Shown: one piece after another, positions 1-8,111 of the stretch
How the letters are laid out: each line of letters starts with the position of its first letter
How positions within the stretch are numbered: position 1 is the first letter of the stretch
Origin: Pelagibacterales bacterium SAG-MED41
GTDB taxonomy: Bacteria; Pseudomonadota; Alphaproteobacteria; Pelagibacterales; Pelagibacteraceae
Direction: 5' to 3'
Length of the DNA stretch: 36,013 nt
Assembly: GCA_014653545.1 (NCBI GenBank)
Contig: JACWEJ010000001.1
Coordinates: 1 to 36,013, forward strand
Translations under genes and position numbers: made by a program
The notes under the pieces: model-generated
Databases searched by the model: none
Told to the model about the DNA's origin: nothing
What the model saw: only the letters and a program-made list of their open reading frames with translations

Positions 1-792
1 TATCGCAGTCAGGTGAAACCGCTGATACAGCGGCTGCTTTAGATATTTGTAAAAAAAATAAAGTAAAAACATGTTCAATTGTAAATGTAGTTGAAAGTAC
101 TATAGCTAGAAATTCCGATTGGGTTTTGCCTATTCATGCAGGCCCAGAAATAGGGGTAGCATCAACCAAAGCATTTATAGGACAGTTGTTGGTTCTTTTC
201 ATACTGAGTTTAAAACTAGCTAAAGTAAGAAAAGATATAAATGAAAATGTATTTGAAGATAATATTAAAAATTTAAAAAAAATTCCAGAAGCAATAAAAG
301 AAAGCTTGAAGTCTGAAAATAATATTCAATTAATTGCTAAAGAATTTTTAAACGCAAAAGGATCAATGTTTCTAGGTAGAGGATCTTCTTTTCCAATTGC
401 GTTGGAAGGAGCGCTTAAATTAAAAGAATTATCCTACTTGCATGCAGAAGGTTATCCTGCCGGAGAAATGAAACACGGCCCACTAGCTTTGATTGAAGAA
501 GGACTTCCGGTAATTGTTATTGCCCCCCAAAGATAAATACTTTGAAAAAACTCTTTCAAATATGCAGGAAGTAATTGCTAGGGGAGGTAAGATTATTTTT
601 ATAACTGATAATAAAAAACTCGTTGGTAACGATAATATTAGATTTGGATTGAGAGTACCCTTTTTAAATAATCTTTTATCTCCAATATTACTTACCGCTC
701 CATTACAATTACTTGCATACCACGTTGCTTTACTTAAAAATTGCGATATAGATAAGCCAAGAAACTTAGCTAAGTCTGTTACTGTTGAATAA
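1..792 (+). CDS. glmS: Glucosamine-6-phosphate synthase (isomerizing), C-terminal part, cut by window edge and frameshifted
   Basis: Makes glucosamine-6-phosphate from fructose-6-phosphate and glutamine, the first step toward UDP-GlcNAc for peptidoglycan and lipid A. Only the sugar-isomerase (two SIS domains) half is in the window. From base 3 the frame reads SQSGETADT, the first SIS phosphosugar-binding loop, then VVESTIARNSDW and GPEIGVASTKAF. The second SIS domain has GRGSSFPIALEGALKLKELSY and HAEGYPAGEMKHGP. The reading frame then breaks in a run of six C (523-528): the upstream frame stops at 534-536, while the +1-shifted frame continues KDKYFEKTLSNM to the typical GlmS ending DKPRNLAKSVTVE and stop at 790-792. 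Removing one C restores one continuous protein. The start codon and glutaminase domain lie left of the window. Identity is certain. Whether the shift is real or a sequencing error cannot be told from the sequence alone. Confidence 0.93.
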
Positions 793-1554
793 ATGATATT
801 AAAATACTTCAAAATAAATAAAAAAGTAATCTTTTTACTTTTATGTCTTTTTTTATTTAACTTAAATTATTCAAAATTATATTCGTTAGATCAAAAATGT
901 ATTTCCTCTAACGGAGTACCTAATCATAAGATTGGAGATTTCCCAACAAAAGGAAATCCAAATAAATTTAAAGAACAAAAACTTAAATTTTGTTTCACAA
1001 AAAATCCTGAAAAAACTAATACAAATAAATATATAGCAGCTACTATAGGGGTAACCTTGACTGGTATTCCAATTCGTCCAGGAACAGCAGCTTGGTATGA
1101 TAAGAATGCTCCAAAAAAACATAGTCAAGATAAGTCTTCAGGTTTAAATTTAGAAGCAATCAGACCATTTGAAAAAATTCTTGGCATCGATGAATATAAT
1201 GGGCATTTAGATTTTAGAGGTCTTTATCATTATCACAAACCTAATACTGCATTATTATTTAATGATCAAAATCTTATTGGATATGCAGCAGATGGTTTTG
1301 AGATTTTTTATATACCTGGTAAATTTAAATCATCTTGGCAATTAAAAAAGGGAAACAGAACTTTAGAACCTTATGGTATTTATGATGGATCTTTCAAAGA
1401 AGATTATGAGTTTGTTAAAGCAAGCGGGGATTTAGATGAGTGTAATGGTAAAGCATTTAAAGGTGCTTATAGATACTTTGCAACAGACAAATTTCCTTAT
1501 TTCCCTAGATGTCATTGGGGAAAAATATCGAAAGATTTTAGAGAAAAAAGATAA
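793..1554 (+). CDS. Exported YHYH-domain protein of unknown function
   Basis: A 253-residue protein with a signal-peptide-like start: basic residues (K10-K11), then a hydrophobic core at about 12-23. It should be exported to the periplasm or membrane-anchored. The body carries the marks of the YHYH family: the YHYH motif at 145-148, GYAADGF at 163-169, LDECNG at 214-219, and FPYFPRCHWG at 234-243. Histidines and conserved acidic residues suggest metal binding, but no reaction is established for the family that I know of. Four cysteines (36, 67, 217, 240) in the exported part could form disulfides. The ATG follows the glmS stop with no gap, so it is probably cotranscribed and translationally coupled. 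A functional link to cell-wall sugar metabolism is not shown. Family assignment is by motif recognition. Confidence 0.82.
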   Translation: MILKYFKINKKVIFLLLCLFLFNLNYSKLYSLDQKCISSNGVPNHKIGDFPTKGNPNKFKEQKLKFCFTKNPEKTNTNKYIAATIGVTLTGIPIRPGTAAWYDKNAPKKHSQDKSSGLNLEAIRPFEKILGIDEYNGHLDFRGLYHYHKPNTALLFNDQNLIGYAADGFEIFYIPGKFKSSWQLKKGNRTLEPYGIYDGSFKEDYEFVKASGDLDECNGKAFKGAYRYFATDKFPYFPRCHWGKISKDFREKR

Positions 1555-1581
1555 AATTATTAAATATTTCTGCCCATAGGA

Positions 1582-1610
1582 TTGAATAGTTTAACTCAAT
1601 ACTCTATATA
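1582..1610 (+). promoter_or_regulatory. Candidate sigma-70 promoter for the DAHP synthase gene
   Basis: TTGAAT (1582-1587) and TATATA (1605-1610) are separated by 17 bases. This is the only good pair in the short gap after the YHYH gene. Initiation would fall near 1617, leaving only about 9 bases before the ATG at 1626. Pattern match only; AT-rich DNA gives many such matches. Confidence 0.4.
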
Positions 1611-1625
1611 TAGCGCAGGTTGAAT

Positions 1626-3002
1626 ATGAAAAAATGGAATTTAAATAGTTGGAAAAGTTATCCTGCAAAACATTTGCCTGTTTATCAAAATAAAGATGAA
1701 TTGGATCTGGTTTTAGATAAAATTAAAAAATACCCTCCTTTGGTTTTTGCTGGAGAGTCACGTTCATTAAAAAAATCATTAGCCAAGGTTGTAAAAGGTG
1801 AATCCTTTTTATTACAAGGCGGCGATTGTGCAGAAAGTTTTGCAGAATTTCATCCAGATAATATTAGAGATACATTTAAGGTTTTATTGCAGATGTCATT
1901 GGTTTTAACTGCTTCCGCATCAGTCCCTGTAGTAAAAGTTGGAAGAATAGCAGGTCAATTTTCAAAACCGCGAAGTGCTCCAACAGAAAAAAAAGATGGA
2001 AAAGAATTACCAAGTTATTTAGGTGACAATATTAATGGTATGGAATTTTCAGAAAAATCGAGAATTCCTGATGCCAAAAGATTATTTAGAGCTTACTCTC
2101 AATCAGCATCAACACTAAATTTATTAAGAGCTTTCTCTCAAGGAGGATTTGCGGATTTAAGACAAGTTCATTTGTGGAATCTAGGTTTTATAAAAGATAA
2201 AACTAAAGGCAAGTATAAAGAAATTGAGGATAAAATTAGTGATGCACTTGCATTTATGGAAGCATGTGGAATTAATTCTGACACTAATAGAAGACTAAGA
2301 TCTGTAAATTTCTATACATCTCACGAGGCTTTGCTGCTTCCTTTTGAAGAGTCTATGACAAGAATAGATTCAACAACTGGTGAATACCATGACACCTCAG
2401 CACATTTTGTATGGATTGGAGACAGAACAAGACAGCCTGACGGGGCTCATGTGGAATTCTGTAGAGGAATTAAAAATCCAATTGGTTTAAAATGTGGTCC
2501 TTCATTAAAGCCAGAGGAACTTGTGAATTTATGCAAAATCTTAAATCCAGAAAATGAACCTGGCAGAATGACTTTAATTGCAAGATTCGGTGCTGATAAT
2601 GTAGAAAAGTTTCTTCCAAAGTTAATTAAAGCAGTAAAAAAAGAGGGTTTAAATGTTGTTTGGTCATGTGATCCTATGCATGGGAATACAATTAAAGCAG
2701 CCACAGGTTTTAAAACTAGAACTTTTGATAGTGTGGTAAAAGAGGTAAAAAACTTCTTTAGAATACATCAGGCCGAGGGCACTTATGCTGGAGGATTACA
2801 TATCGAAATGACCGGTCAAGATGTAACAGAGTGCACAGGAGGTGCGCAAAAAATCTCAGAAAATGATTTGTCTAATAGATATAGAACACATTGCGATCCA
2901 AGACTTAACGCAGATCAAGCATTAGAGCTTGCATTCTTAATTTCGGACGAAATTAAGAAAAATTCAAAAATATCAAACAAAATTATTCAAGCCGCGTCTT
3001 AA
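1626..3002 (+). CDS. 3-deoxy-D-arabino-heptulosonate-7-phosphate (DAHP) synthase, class II
   Basis: Condenses phosphoenolpyruvate and erythrose-4-phosphate, the entry step of the shikimate pathway to aromatic amino acids. The protein (458 residues from ATG 1626) is the class II, plant/actinobacterial/alphaproteobacterial type, unrelated in sequence to E. coli AroF/G/H. Visible family blocks are [14 protein letters not shown] near residue 65, [34 protein letters not shown], the CDPMHGN metal/substrate region, [15 protein letters not shown], and [11 protein letters not shown] near the end. A TTG at 1620 is also in frame, but ATG 1626 has AGGT at 1617-1620 just ahead of it and gives a normal N-terminus ([11 protein letters not shown]). 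Full length for the family. It has its own candidate promoter and ends inside a perfect hairpin (2996-3024). Gene names vary (aroG, aroH), so none is given. Confidence 0.96.
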   Translation: MKKWNLNSWKSYPAKHLPVYQNKDELDLVLDKIKKYPPLVFAGESRSLKKSLAKVVKGESFLLQGGDCAESFAEFHPDNIRDTFKVLLQMSLVLTASASVPVVKVGRIAGQFSKPRSAPTEKKDGKELPSYLGDNINGMEFSEKSRIPDAKRLFRAYSQSASTLNLLRAFSQGGFADLRQVHLWNLGFIKDKTKGKYKEIEDKISDALAFMEACGINSDTNRRLRSVNFYTSHEALLLPFEESMTRIDSTTGEYHDTSAHFVWIGDRTRQPDGAHVEFCRGIKNPIGLKCGPSLKPEELVNLCKILNPENEPGRMTLIARFGADNVEKFLPKLIKAVKKEGLNVVWSCDPMHGNTIKAATGFKTRTFDSVVKEVKNFFRIHQAEGTYAGGLHIEMTGQDVTECTGGAQKISENDLSNRYRTHCDPRLNADQALELAFLISDEIKKNSKISNKIIQAAS

Positions 3003-3024
3003 TAATTATTGTAATTATTAAGAC
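2996..3024 (+). repeat. Perfect 13-bp inverted repeat overlapping the DAHP synthase stop codon
   Basis: GTCTTAATAATTA (2996-3008), loop TTG (3009-3011), TAATTATTAAGAC (3012-3024); the arms are exact reverse complements. The stop codon TAA (3000-3002) lies within the left arm. No T-run follows the right arm (next bases are CAAACCTTAAAAG), so it does not look like a standard intrinsic terminator. It could be an mRNA 3'-end stabiliser or processing site between this gene and nadE. Confidence 0.7.
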
Positions 3025-3054
3025 CAAACCTTAAAAGAGAGGTAGGTATTAATT

Positions 3055-3795
3055 ATGGATGCAAAAAAAAGAGCCAATATAATAACTGAATGGATCAATA
3101 ACTATTGTGATTCGGCTTCATATAAGCCAAAATCTTTAGTTGTGGGTATTTCAGGTGGAATTGACTCCTCTGTAGTTAGTACTTTGTGTGCAAACACTGG
3201 ACGTAAAACAATTGTGTTAACGATGCCAATTAAACAAATCAAGTCTCAACATGACTTAAGCCTATCACATGCTAAATGGTTAAAAGAAAAGTACAGCAAT
3301 GTTGAACATCACTTATTAGAGATGGATAAAATTTTTAACTCATTTTCAGATGTTTTAAATAATTTTGATAATGAGCATGGATACGCGAATTCAAGAGCAA
3401 GACTGCGGATGGCAACTTTATATCAAGTTGCAGCAGCTAGCTCAGGAATAGTTGTTGGAACAGGAAATAAGGTTGAAGATTTTGGTGTCGGATTTTATAC
3501 TAAATATGGTGATGGAGGAGTTGATATATCTCCGATTGCAGATTGTTCGAAGTCTCAAGTATGGGAACTAGGAAGACATTTAGGTATTTCTAATGATATC
3601 ATTAATTCTCCACCAACAGATGGACTTTGGAATGATGGAAGAAATGATGTCGAACAACTTGGAATGACATATGAGGATCTGGAAAAGGCTATGAAAGATA
3701 CAAAAGATCCTAATCACAAAAAGTATTTAGAAATAAGAGAAAAAAATTTACACAAAATGAAGCCTATACCAGTTTGTACATTTAATGACTCATAA
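3055..3795 (+). CDS. nadE: NAD synthetase, ammonia-dependent type
   Basis: Amidates nicotinate adenine dinucleotide to NAD+ in an ATP-dependent cytosolic reaction. The 246-residue protein is the short NadE form without the N-terminal glutaminase domain. The PP-loop SGGIDSS is at residues 33-39. Other family blocks are NSRARLRMATLYQVA, GTGNKVEDFGVGFYTKYGDGGVD (cut here into recognisable parts GTGNK and GVGFYTKYGDG), IADCSKSQVWELGR, and SPPTDGLW. A purine-rich GAGAGG at 3037-3042 precedes ATG 3055 by 12 bases and may serve as ribosome binding site. The last 11 bases overlap the start of cysS, indicating coupled translation. No separate amidotransferase partner is visible nearby, so free ammonia is the likely nitrogen source. 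Confidence 0.96.
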   Translation: MDAKKRANIITEWINNYCDSASYKPKSLVVGISGGIDSSVVSTLCANTGRKTIVLTMPIKQIKSQHDLSLSHAKWLKEKYSNVEHHLLEMDKIFNSFSDVLNNFDNEHGYANSRARLRMATLYQVAAASSGIVVGTGNKVEDFGVGFYTKYGDGGVDISPIADCSKSQVWELGRHLGISNDIINSPPTDGLWNDGRNDVEQLGMTYEDLEKAMKDTKDPNHKKYLEIREKNLHKMKPIPVCTFNDS

Positions 3796-5134
3796 CTTAA
3801 AAATAACAAATTCTTTAACTCGTCAAAAAGAAATTTTTAAACCAATAAACCCTAAAGCTATAACAATGTATGCTTGTGGCCCCACAGTTTACGACAATCC
3901 ACATGTAGGCAATGCAAGAACTTTAGTTGTTTTTGATACTTTATTTAGAGTGCTAAAAAAAATTTATGAAAAAGTAAGTTATGTAAGAAATATAACCGAT
4001 GTGGATGATAAAATCATTGAAGCGTCTAAAAATAAAAAAAAACCTATTAGTAAAATAACAGAGGATGTTACAAAAGTTTTTCATGAAAATTGTAAATCTT
4101 TAAATTGTTTGTTACCAACAAAAGAACCTAAGGCAACAGATCATATTGATGAAATGATCAAAATGACAGATTCGTTAATTAAAAAAAAATTTGCTTACGA
4201 AATTAATGGGCATGTTTATTTTTCTGTTTCTTCCTTTAAAGAATATGGAAAATTATCAAATAAAGATTTAGATGAATTAAAAGCAGGTTCAAGAATTGAA
4301 GTTTCTAAACTTAAAAAAAATCCAATAGACTTTGTGCTATGGAAGCCCTCTGACATAAATGATCCAGGCTGGGACTCACCTTGGGGGAGAGGAAGACCAG
4401 GTTGGCATTTAGAGTGTTCAGTTATGAGTGAAAAATATCTTGGCAAACATTTTGATATTCATGGAGGAGGTTTGGATTTAATTTTTCCCCATCATGAAAA
4501 TGAAATCGCTCAATCTTGTTCTAACAATTCTTCCGAGAGATTTTCTAATTACTGGGTACATAATGGTTTTGTAACCATAAATAAAGAAAAAATGTCTAAA
4601 TCATTAGGCAATATAATTTCAATATCAGAGGCAGTTTATAAATATTCTGGACAAGTAGTAAGATTAGCACTTTTAAGCGCGCACTACAGTCAGCCGCTTG
4701 ATTGGAATGATAAGCTTTTAGAAGATCAAAAATCTACAATTGAAAAATGGTATCAACTTTACGAAGACTCAAATGTAGAAATACCTTTAGACATTATTGA
4801 AGCCTTATTAGATGATTTAAATACGCCTGGTTTTATTGCAAAAATTCATGAACTTTATAATGCTGCTAATAAGGGGGACGATAAAAGCAAGAAACATTTT
4901 AATAGCGCTTGTAAACTTATAGGTTTGTTTGATTTAAATAAAAATGAATGGGAAAGTCTTAAAAAAACTAATACAGATATTTCTGAAGAATTGATTTTAA
5001 AAAAAATTGCAGCAAGAAGTTCGGCTAAACAAAATGGAGATTTTAAATTAGCAGATCAAATAAGAGATGAATTATTAAATAAAGGTATAAAAATTGAGGA
5101 TCAGAAAGATAAAACAACTTGGAAATATAAATGA
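3785..5134 (+). CDS. cysS: Cysteinyl-tRNA synthetase
   Basis: Class I aminoacyl-tRNA synthetase that charges tRNA-Cys. The 449-residue length fits the family. Near the N-terminus CGPTVYDNPHVGNART holds the first zinc-ligand cysteine and the HIGH-type signature (HVGN). The zinc site continues in HLECSVMSEKYLG and HGGGLDLIFPHHENEIAQS, and the ATP-binding KMSKS motif appears as KEKMSKSLGN. The C-terminal part has the helical anticodon-binding region. The ATG at 3785 overlaps nadE by 11 bases, and the stop overlaps cimA by 4 bases (ATGA), so nadE-cysS-cimA-trmJ look like one cotranscribed run with coupled translation. No active-site residue appears to be missing. Confidence 0.98.
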   Translation: MTHNLKITNSLTRQKEIFKPINPKAITMYACGPTVYDNPHVGNARTLVVFDTLFRVLKKIYEKVSYVRNITDVDDKIIEASKNKKKPISKITEDVTKVFHENCKSLNCLLPTKEPKATDHIDEMIKMTDSLIKKKFAYEINGHVYFSVSSFKEYGKLSNKDLDELKAGSRIEVSKLKKNPIDFVLWKPSDINDPGWDSPWGRGRPGWHLECSVMSEKYLGKHFDIHGGGLDLIFPHHENEIAQSCSNNSSERFSNYWVHNGFVTINKEKMSKSLGNIISISEAVYKYSGQVVRLALLSAHYSQPLDWNDKLLEDQKSTIEKWYQLYEDSNVEIPLDIIEALLDDLNTPGFIAKIHELYNAANKGDDKSKKHFNSACKLIGLFDLNKNEWESLKKTNTDISEELILKKIAARSSAKQNGDFKLADQIRDELLNKGIKIEDQKDKTTWKYK

Positions 5135-6735
5135 GCAAAGAAAAGATATTCATTTTTGATACAACTTTAAGAGACGGAGCTCAAACAGAAGGAGTTGACT
5201 TTTCCCTTGAAGACAAGAAAAAGATAGCAACTTTGTTATCTGAAATTGGTATTGATTACATAGAAGGTGGATGGCCCGGAGCAAATCCCGTAGATACAGA
5301 ATTTTTTTCTAAACCTTTAAAATTAAATAAAAGTATTTTTACTGCTTTTGGCATGACGAAAAAAAATGGACGTAGTGCAGAAAATGATCCATCTTTATCT
5401 TCTTTGATCAATGCTTCTTGTCCTGCTATTTGTGTAGTTGGTAAGTCTTGGGATTTTCACGTAAAAACCGCTCTTGGAATAAAGAATGAGGAAAATTTAG
5501 AAAATATTAAAGAGACTGCAAAACATATAACTAAAAATAAAAAAGAATTTTTATTTGATGCAGAACATTTTTTTGATGGTTTTAAATCTAATCCTGAATA
5601 TGCATTAGATTGTTTAAAAAGCGCCTATGATCAAGGAGCGCGTTGGTTGGTTCTTTGTGACACTAATGGAGGAACCTTACCTCACGAAGTTGGAGAAATT
5701 ATTTCTAAAGTTGCAAAAGTAATACCTGGGAAAAAATTAGGAATCCATGCTCATAATGATACAGAAAACGCTGTTGCCAACTCTTTAATCGCTATTCAAG
5801 CTGGTGTCAGACAAGTTCAAGGCACAATTAATGGTTTAGGTGAAAGATGTGGAAATGCAAACTTAATGTCAATTATCCCAACTTTAATATTAAAGAGATC
5901 ATTTGCCGAAAATTTTGAGATAAATGTTAATAAAGAAAAACTAAGTTCTTTGACGGAGTGCTCAAGGTTATTAGATGAATTATTAAATAGAAAACCCAAT
6001 AAAAGTTTGCCATATGTTGGAGCTTCAGCTTTTTCACATAAGGGTGGTTTACATGTGTCTGCAGTAAAAAAAGATCCTAAAACATACGAGCACGTTGATC
6101 CTAAACTAGTTGGAAATCATAGAAATATAATCATTTCTAATCAGGCGGGTCGTTCAAATATTTTATCAAGATTAGAGGCGTATGGAGTTAAAATAGACTC
6201 TAAAGACTCCAAAGTACAAAAGATTTTAGATGAAGTAAAAGAAAGAGAATTTAGTGGTTATTCCTATGATGGTGCAGACGCCTCTTTTGAATTATTAGCT
6301 AACCGTTTGCTAGGAAAAGTCCCAGAATATTTAAAAGTTGAAAGTTATGATGTAAGTGTGGCAAAATCAGATAAAATTTCGACTAAAGCCAATGTAGTTT
6401 TTTTAATTGATGGAGAGAAAATTGAATGCTTTGGCGAAGGAAACGGCCCAGTTAATGCATTAGATAATGCTATTAGATCAAATTTTAAAAAAGTTGAAAA
6501 ATATTATAATTTTTTTTCTGATTTAAAATTACTAGATTATAAAGTAAGAATTTTGAATACAGGTACTGAAGCAACTACAAGAGTTTTAATCGAAAGCACT
6601 GATAAATCTGGCAAGAGCTGGTTCACTGTGGGCGTTTCCCCTAATATTATTGAGGCTTCATTTAAAGCTTTAATAGATAGTTTAGATTACAAACTTTATA
6701 AAGAAAAAGCTCCTGCAAATTTAAATGCAAAATAA
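5131..6735 (+). CDS. cimA: (R)-citramalate synthase
   Basis: Condenses pyruvate and acetyl-CoA to citramalate, feeding 2-oxobutanoate and isoleucine synthesis independently of threonine. The 534-residue protein has a DRE-TIM barrel: DTTLRDGAQ at residues 10-18 (catalytic Arg and metal Asp), HAHND at 206-210 (metal histidines), and NGLGERCGN at 234-242. A C-terminal LeuA-type dimer/allosteric domain follows (about residues 400-525), which would carry isoleucine feedback. The EGGWPGANPVD segment and the GAQTEGVDFS variant fit the CimA branch better than 2-isopropylmalate synthase, but the two are homologous and substrate choice is inferred. The start overlaps cysS by 4 bases and the end overlaps trmJ by 11. 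Confidence 0.88.
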   Translation: MSKEKIFIFDTTLRDGAQTEGVDFSLEDKKKIATLLSEIGIDYIEGGWPGANPVDTEFFSKPLKLNKSIFTAFGMTKKNGRSAENDPSLSSLINASCPAICVVGKSWDFHVKTALGIKNEENLENIKETAKHITKNKKEFLFDAEHFFDGFKSNPEYALDCLKSAYDQGARWLVLCDTNGGTLPHEVGEIISKVAKVIPGKKLGIHAHNDTENAVANSLIAIQAGVRQVQGTINGLGERCGNANLMSIIPTLILKRSFAENFEINVNKEKLSSLTECSRLLDELLNRKPNKSLPYVGASAFSHKGGLHVSAVKKDPKTYEHVDPKLVGNHRNIIISNQAGRSNILSRLEAYGVKIDSKDSKVQKILDEVKEREFSGYSYDGADASFELLANRLLGKVPEYLKVESYDVSVAKSDKISTKANVVFLIDGEKIECFGEGNGPVNALDNAIRSNFKKVEKYYNFFSDLKLLDYKVRILNTGTEATTRVLIESTDKSGKSWFTVGVSPNIIEASFKALIDSLDYKLYKEKAPANLNAK

Positions 6736-7450
6736 ATTTGGATTTATCCTAGTCAAACCTCAATTAGGAGAAAATATTGGTGCGTGCGCTCGATCAATGA
6801 AAAATTTTGGTTTCCATAAACTTCATATAGTTGAGCCAAAAATTAATTTTCCAAACCATAAAGCTAAAGCAATATCGGTTGGAGCTTATGATATTATTAA
6901 TAGTGCTAAAGTTTATAATAATGTGGAAGATGCAGTTAGTAAATTTAATCTTATAATCTCCTTAAGTGCAAGAAAGAGAGACATTAACAAGAGGCATATT
7001 TCACTACAAGGTTTTCAAAAAATTTTAACTAATAAAAGAAATCTAAATATCGGTTTAATGTTTGGTCCTGAAGCATCGGGTTTATCAAATAAAGATCTAT
7101 CATTTTCTAATTATATATTACAAATTCCTACATCCTCAAAATTTAAATCTTTAAATTTATCCCATTCTTTAACTATAATCTGTTATGAAATTTTCAAATT
7201 GATTAATAAAAAAAGTATAAAAAAAAATAGTTCTAAACTTAAGATATCATCTAAATCAAATATATCTTCTGTTTTAAAACATTTGATTAGTCTTTTAGAA
7301 AATAAAGATTTTTTTGTTCCAATTGAAAAAAAACATTCAATGCTATTGAATATCAATAATTTGATTTATCGACTAGAACCGAATGATAAAGAATTAAGGA
7401 TTTTAGCTAGTATTATTAGCTCATTGAGTAAAAAAAACGTTAAAGCTTAA
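6725..7450 (+). CDS. trmJ: TrmJ-type SpoU family RNA 2'-O-methyltransferase
   Basis: A 241-residue SPOUT-fold methyltransferase, probably modifying the ribose of position 32 in tRNA with S-adenosylmethionine. The three knot motifs of the family are visible: motif 1 GENIGACARSMKNFGF near the N-terminus, motif 2 LMFGPEASGLS in the middle, and motif 3 SLNLSHSLTII. Starting with the knot domain and having a lysine-rich C-terminal tail matches TrmJ rather than TrmH or RlmB, which carry an extra N-terminal domain. The exact target nucleotide is inferred from family membership. It overlaps cimA by 11 bases and is followed after 43 bases by rpsD with its own promoter-like sequence. Confidence 0.85.
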   Translation: MQNKFGFILVKPQLGENIGACARSMKNFGFHKLHIVEPKINFPNHKAKAISVGAYDIINSAKVYNNVEDAVSKFNLIISLSARKRDINKRHISLQGFQKILTNKRNLNIGLMFGPEASGLSNKDLSFSNYILQIPTSSKFKSLNLSHSLTIICYEIFKLINKKSIKKNSSKLKISSKSNISSVLKHLISLLENKDFFVPIEKKHSMLLNINNLIYRLEPNDKELRILASIISSLSKKNVKA

Positions 7451-7478
7451 TTGACAAATTTTTTCTAAAGCTTATAAA
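7451..7478 (+). promoter_or_regulatory. Strong candidate sigma-70 promoter for rpsD
   Basis: A consensus -35 box TTGACA (7451-7456), a 16-base spacer, and TATAAA (7473-7478). The pair starts right after the trmJ stop codon. The predicted start near 7485 leaves only about 9 bases before the rpsD ATG at 7494, with no Shine-Dalgarno-like sequence. Confidence 0.65.
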
Positions 7479-7493
7479 CACTCATTATCATAT

Positions 7494-8111
7494 ATGACAA
7501 AAAGACTAAAATCTAAGCATAAAGTTGATCGAAGACTTAAAGCGAATATATGGGGTAGGCCTAAAAGTCCATTTAACTCCAGAGCCTATCCTCCAGGACA
7601 ACATGGTCAAAATAAAAAAGGTAAACCTACTGACTACGGTATTCAATTACAAGCAAAACAAAAATTAAAAGCTTATTACGGCAATATTAACGAAAGGCAA
7701 TTTAGAAATATTTACAGGAAAGCGCTTTCTAAAAAAGGTGATACAACAGAAAATTTAATTGCATTACTTGAAAGTAGACTTGATACTGTAATTTACAGAG
7801 CTAAATTTGCCCCAACTGTTTTCGCAGCAAGACAAATGATCAACCACGGTCACATAAGGATTAATAAAAAAAGAGTTAATATAGCAAGCTATGTTGTGAA
7901 AAGTGACGACTTAATAGAAGTTAGAGAAAAATCAAAAAAATTAACTATAATTGATGGTTCGTTACAAAGCAAAGAGAGAGATGTTCCAGAATATATCCAG
8001 TTAGATGACAAAAACAAAACAGCTAAACTTATACGAGTTCCAAAATTTGCAGAGGTTCCTTTTCCAGTTATAATGGAACCTAGTTTAGTAATCGAATATT
8101 ATTCAAGATAA
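7494..8111 (+). CDS. rpsD: 30S ribosomal protein S4
   Basis: Primary 16S rRNA-binding protein that nucleates 30S assembly. At 205 residues it is full length. Recognisable features are the N-terminal [19 protein letters not shown], the [11 protein letters not shown] segment, [18 protein letters not shown], and the S4 RNA-binding domain [22 protein letters not shown]. It ends in SLVIEYYSR, typical of S4. The N-terminus lacks the zinc-cysteine set seen in some S4 proteins. It stands apart from the other r-protein genes, which are at the far end of the window, and has its own promoter-like boxes. A methyltransferase gene starts directly at its stop codon. Confidence 0.98.
   Translation: MTKRLKSKHKVDRRLKANIWGRPKSPFNSRAYPPGQHGQNKKGKPTDYGIQLQAKQKLKAYYGNINERQFRNIYRKALSKKGDTTENLIALLESRLDTVIYRAKFAPTVFAARQMINHGHIRINKKRVNIASYVVKSDDLIEVREKSKKLTIIDGSLQSKERDVPEYIQLDDKNKTAKLIRVPKFAEVPFPVIMEPSLVIEYYSR

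Noticed and set aside
514-792. A separate small gene starting at TTG 514
   Set aside because: Its whole translation is the continuation of GlmS after the frameshift; there is no independent start signal.
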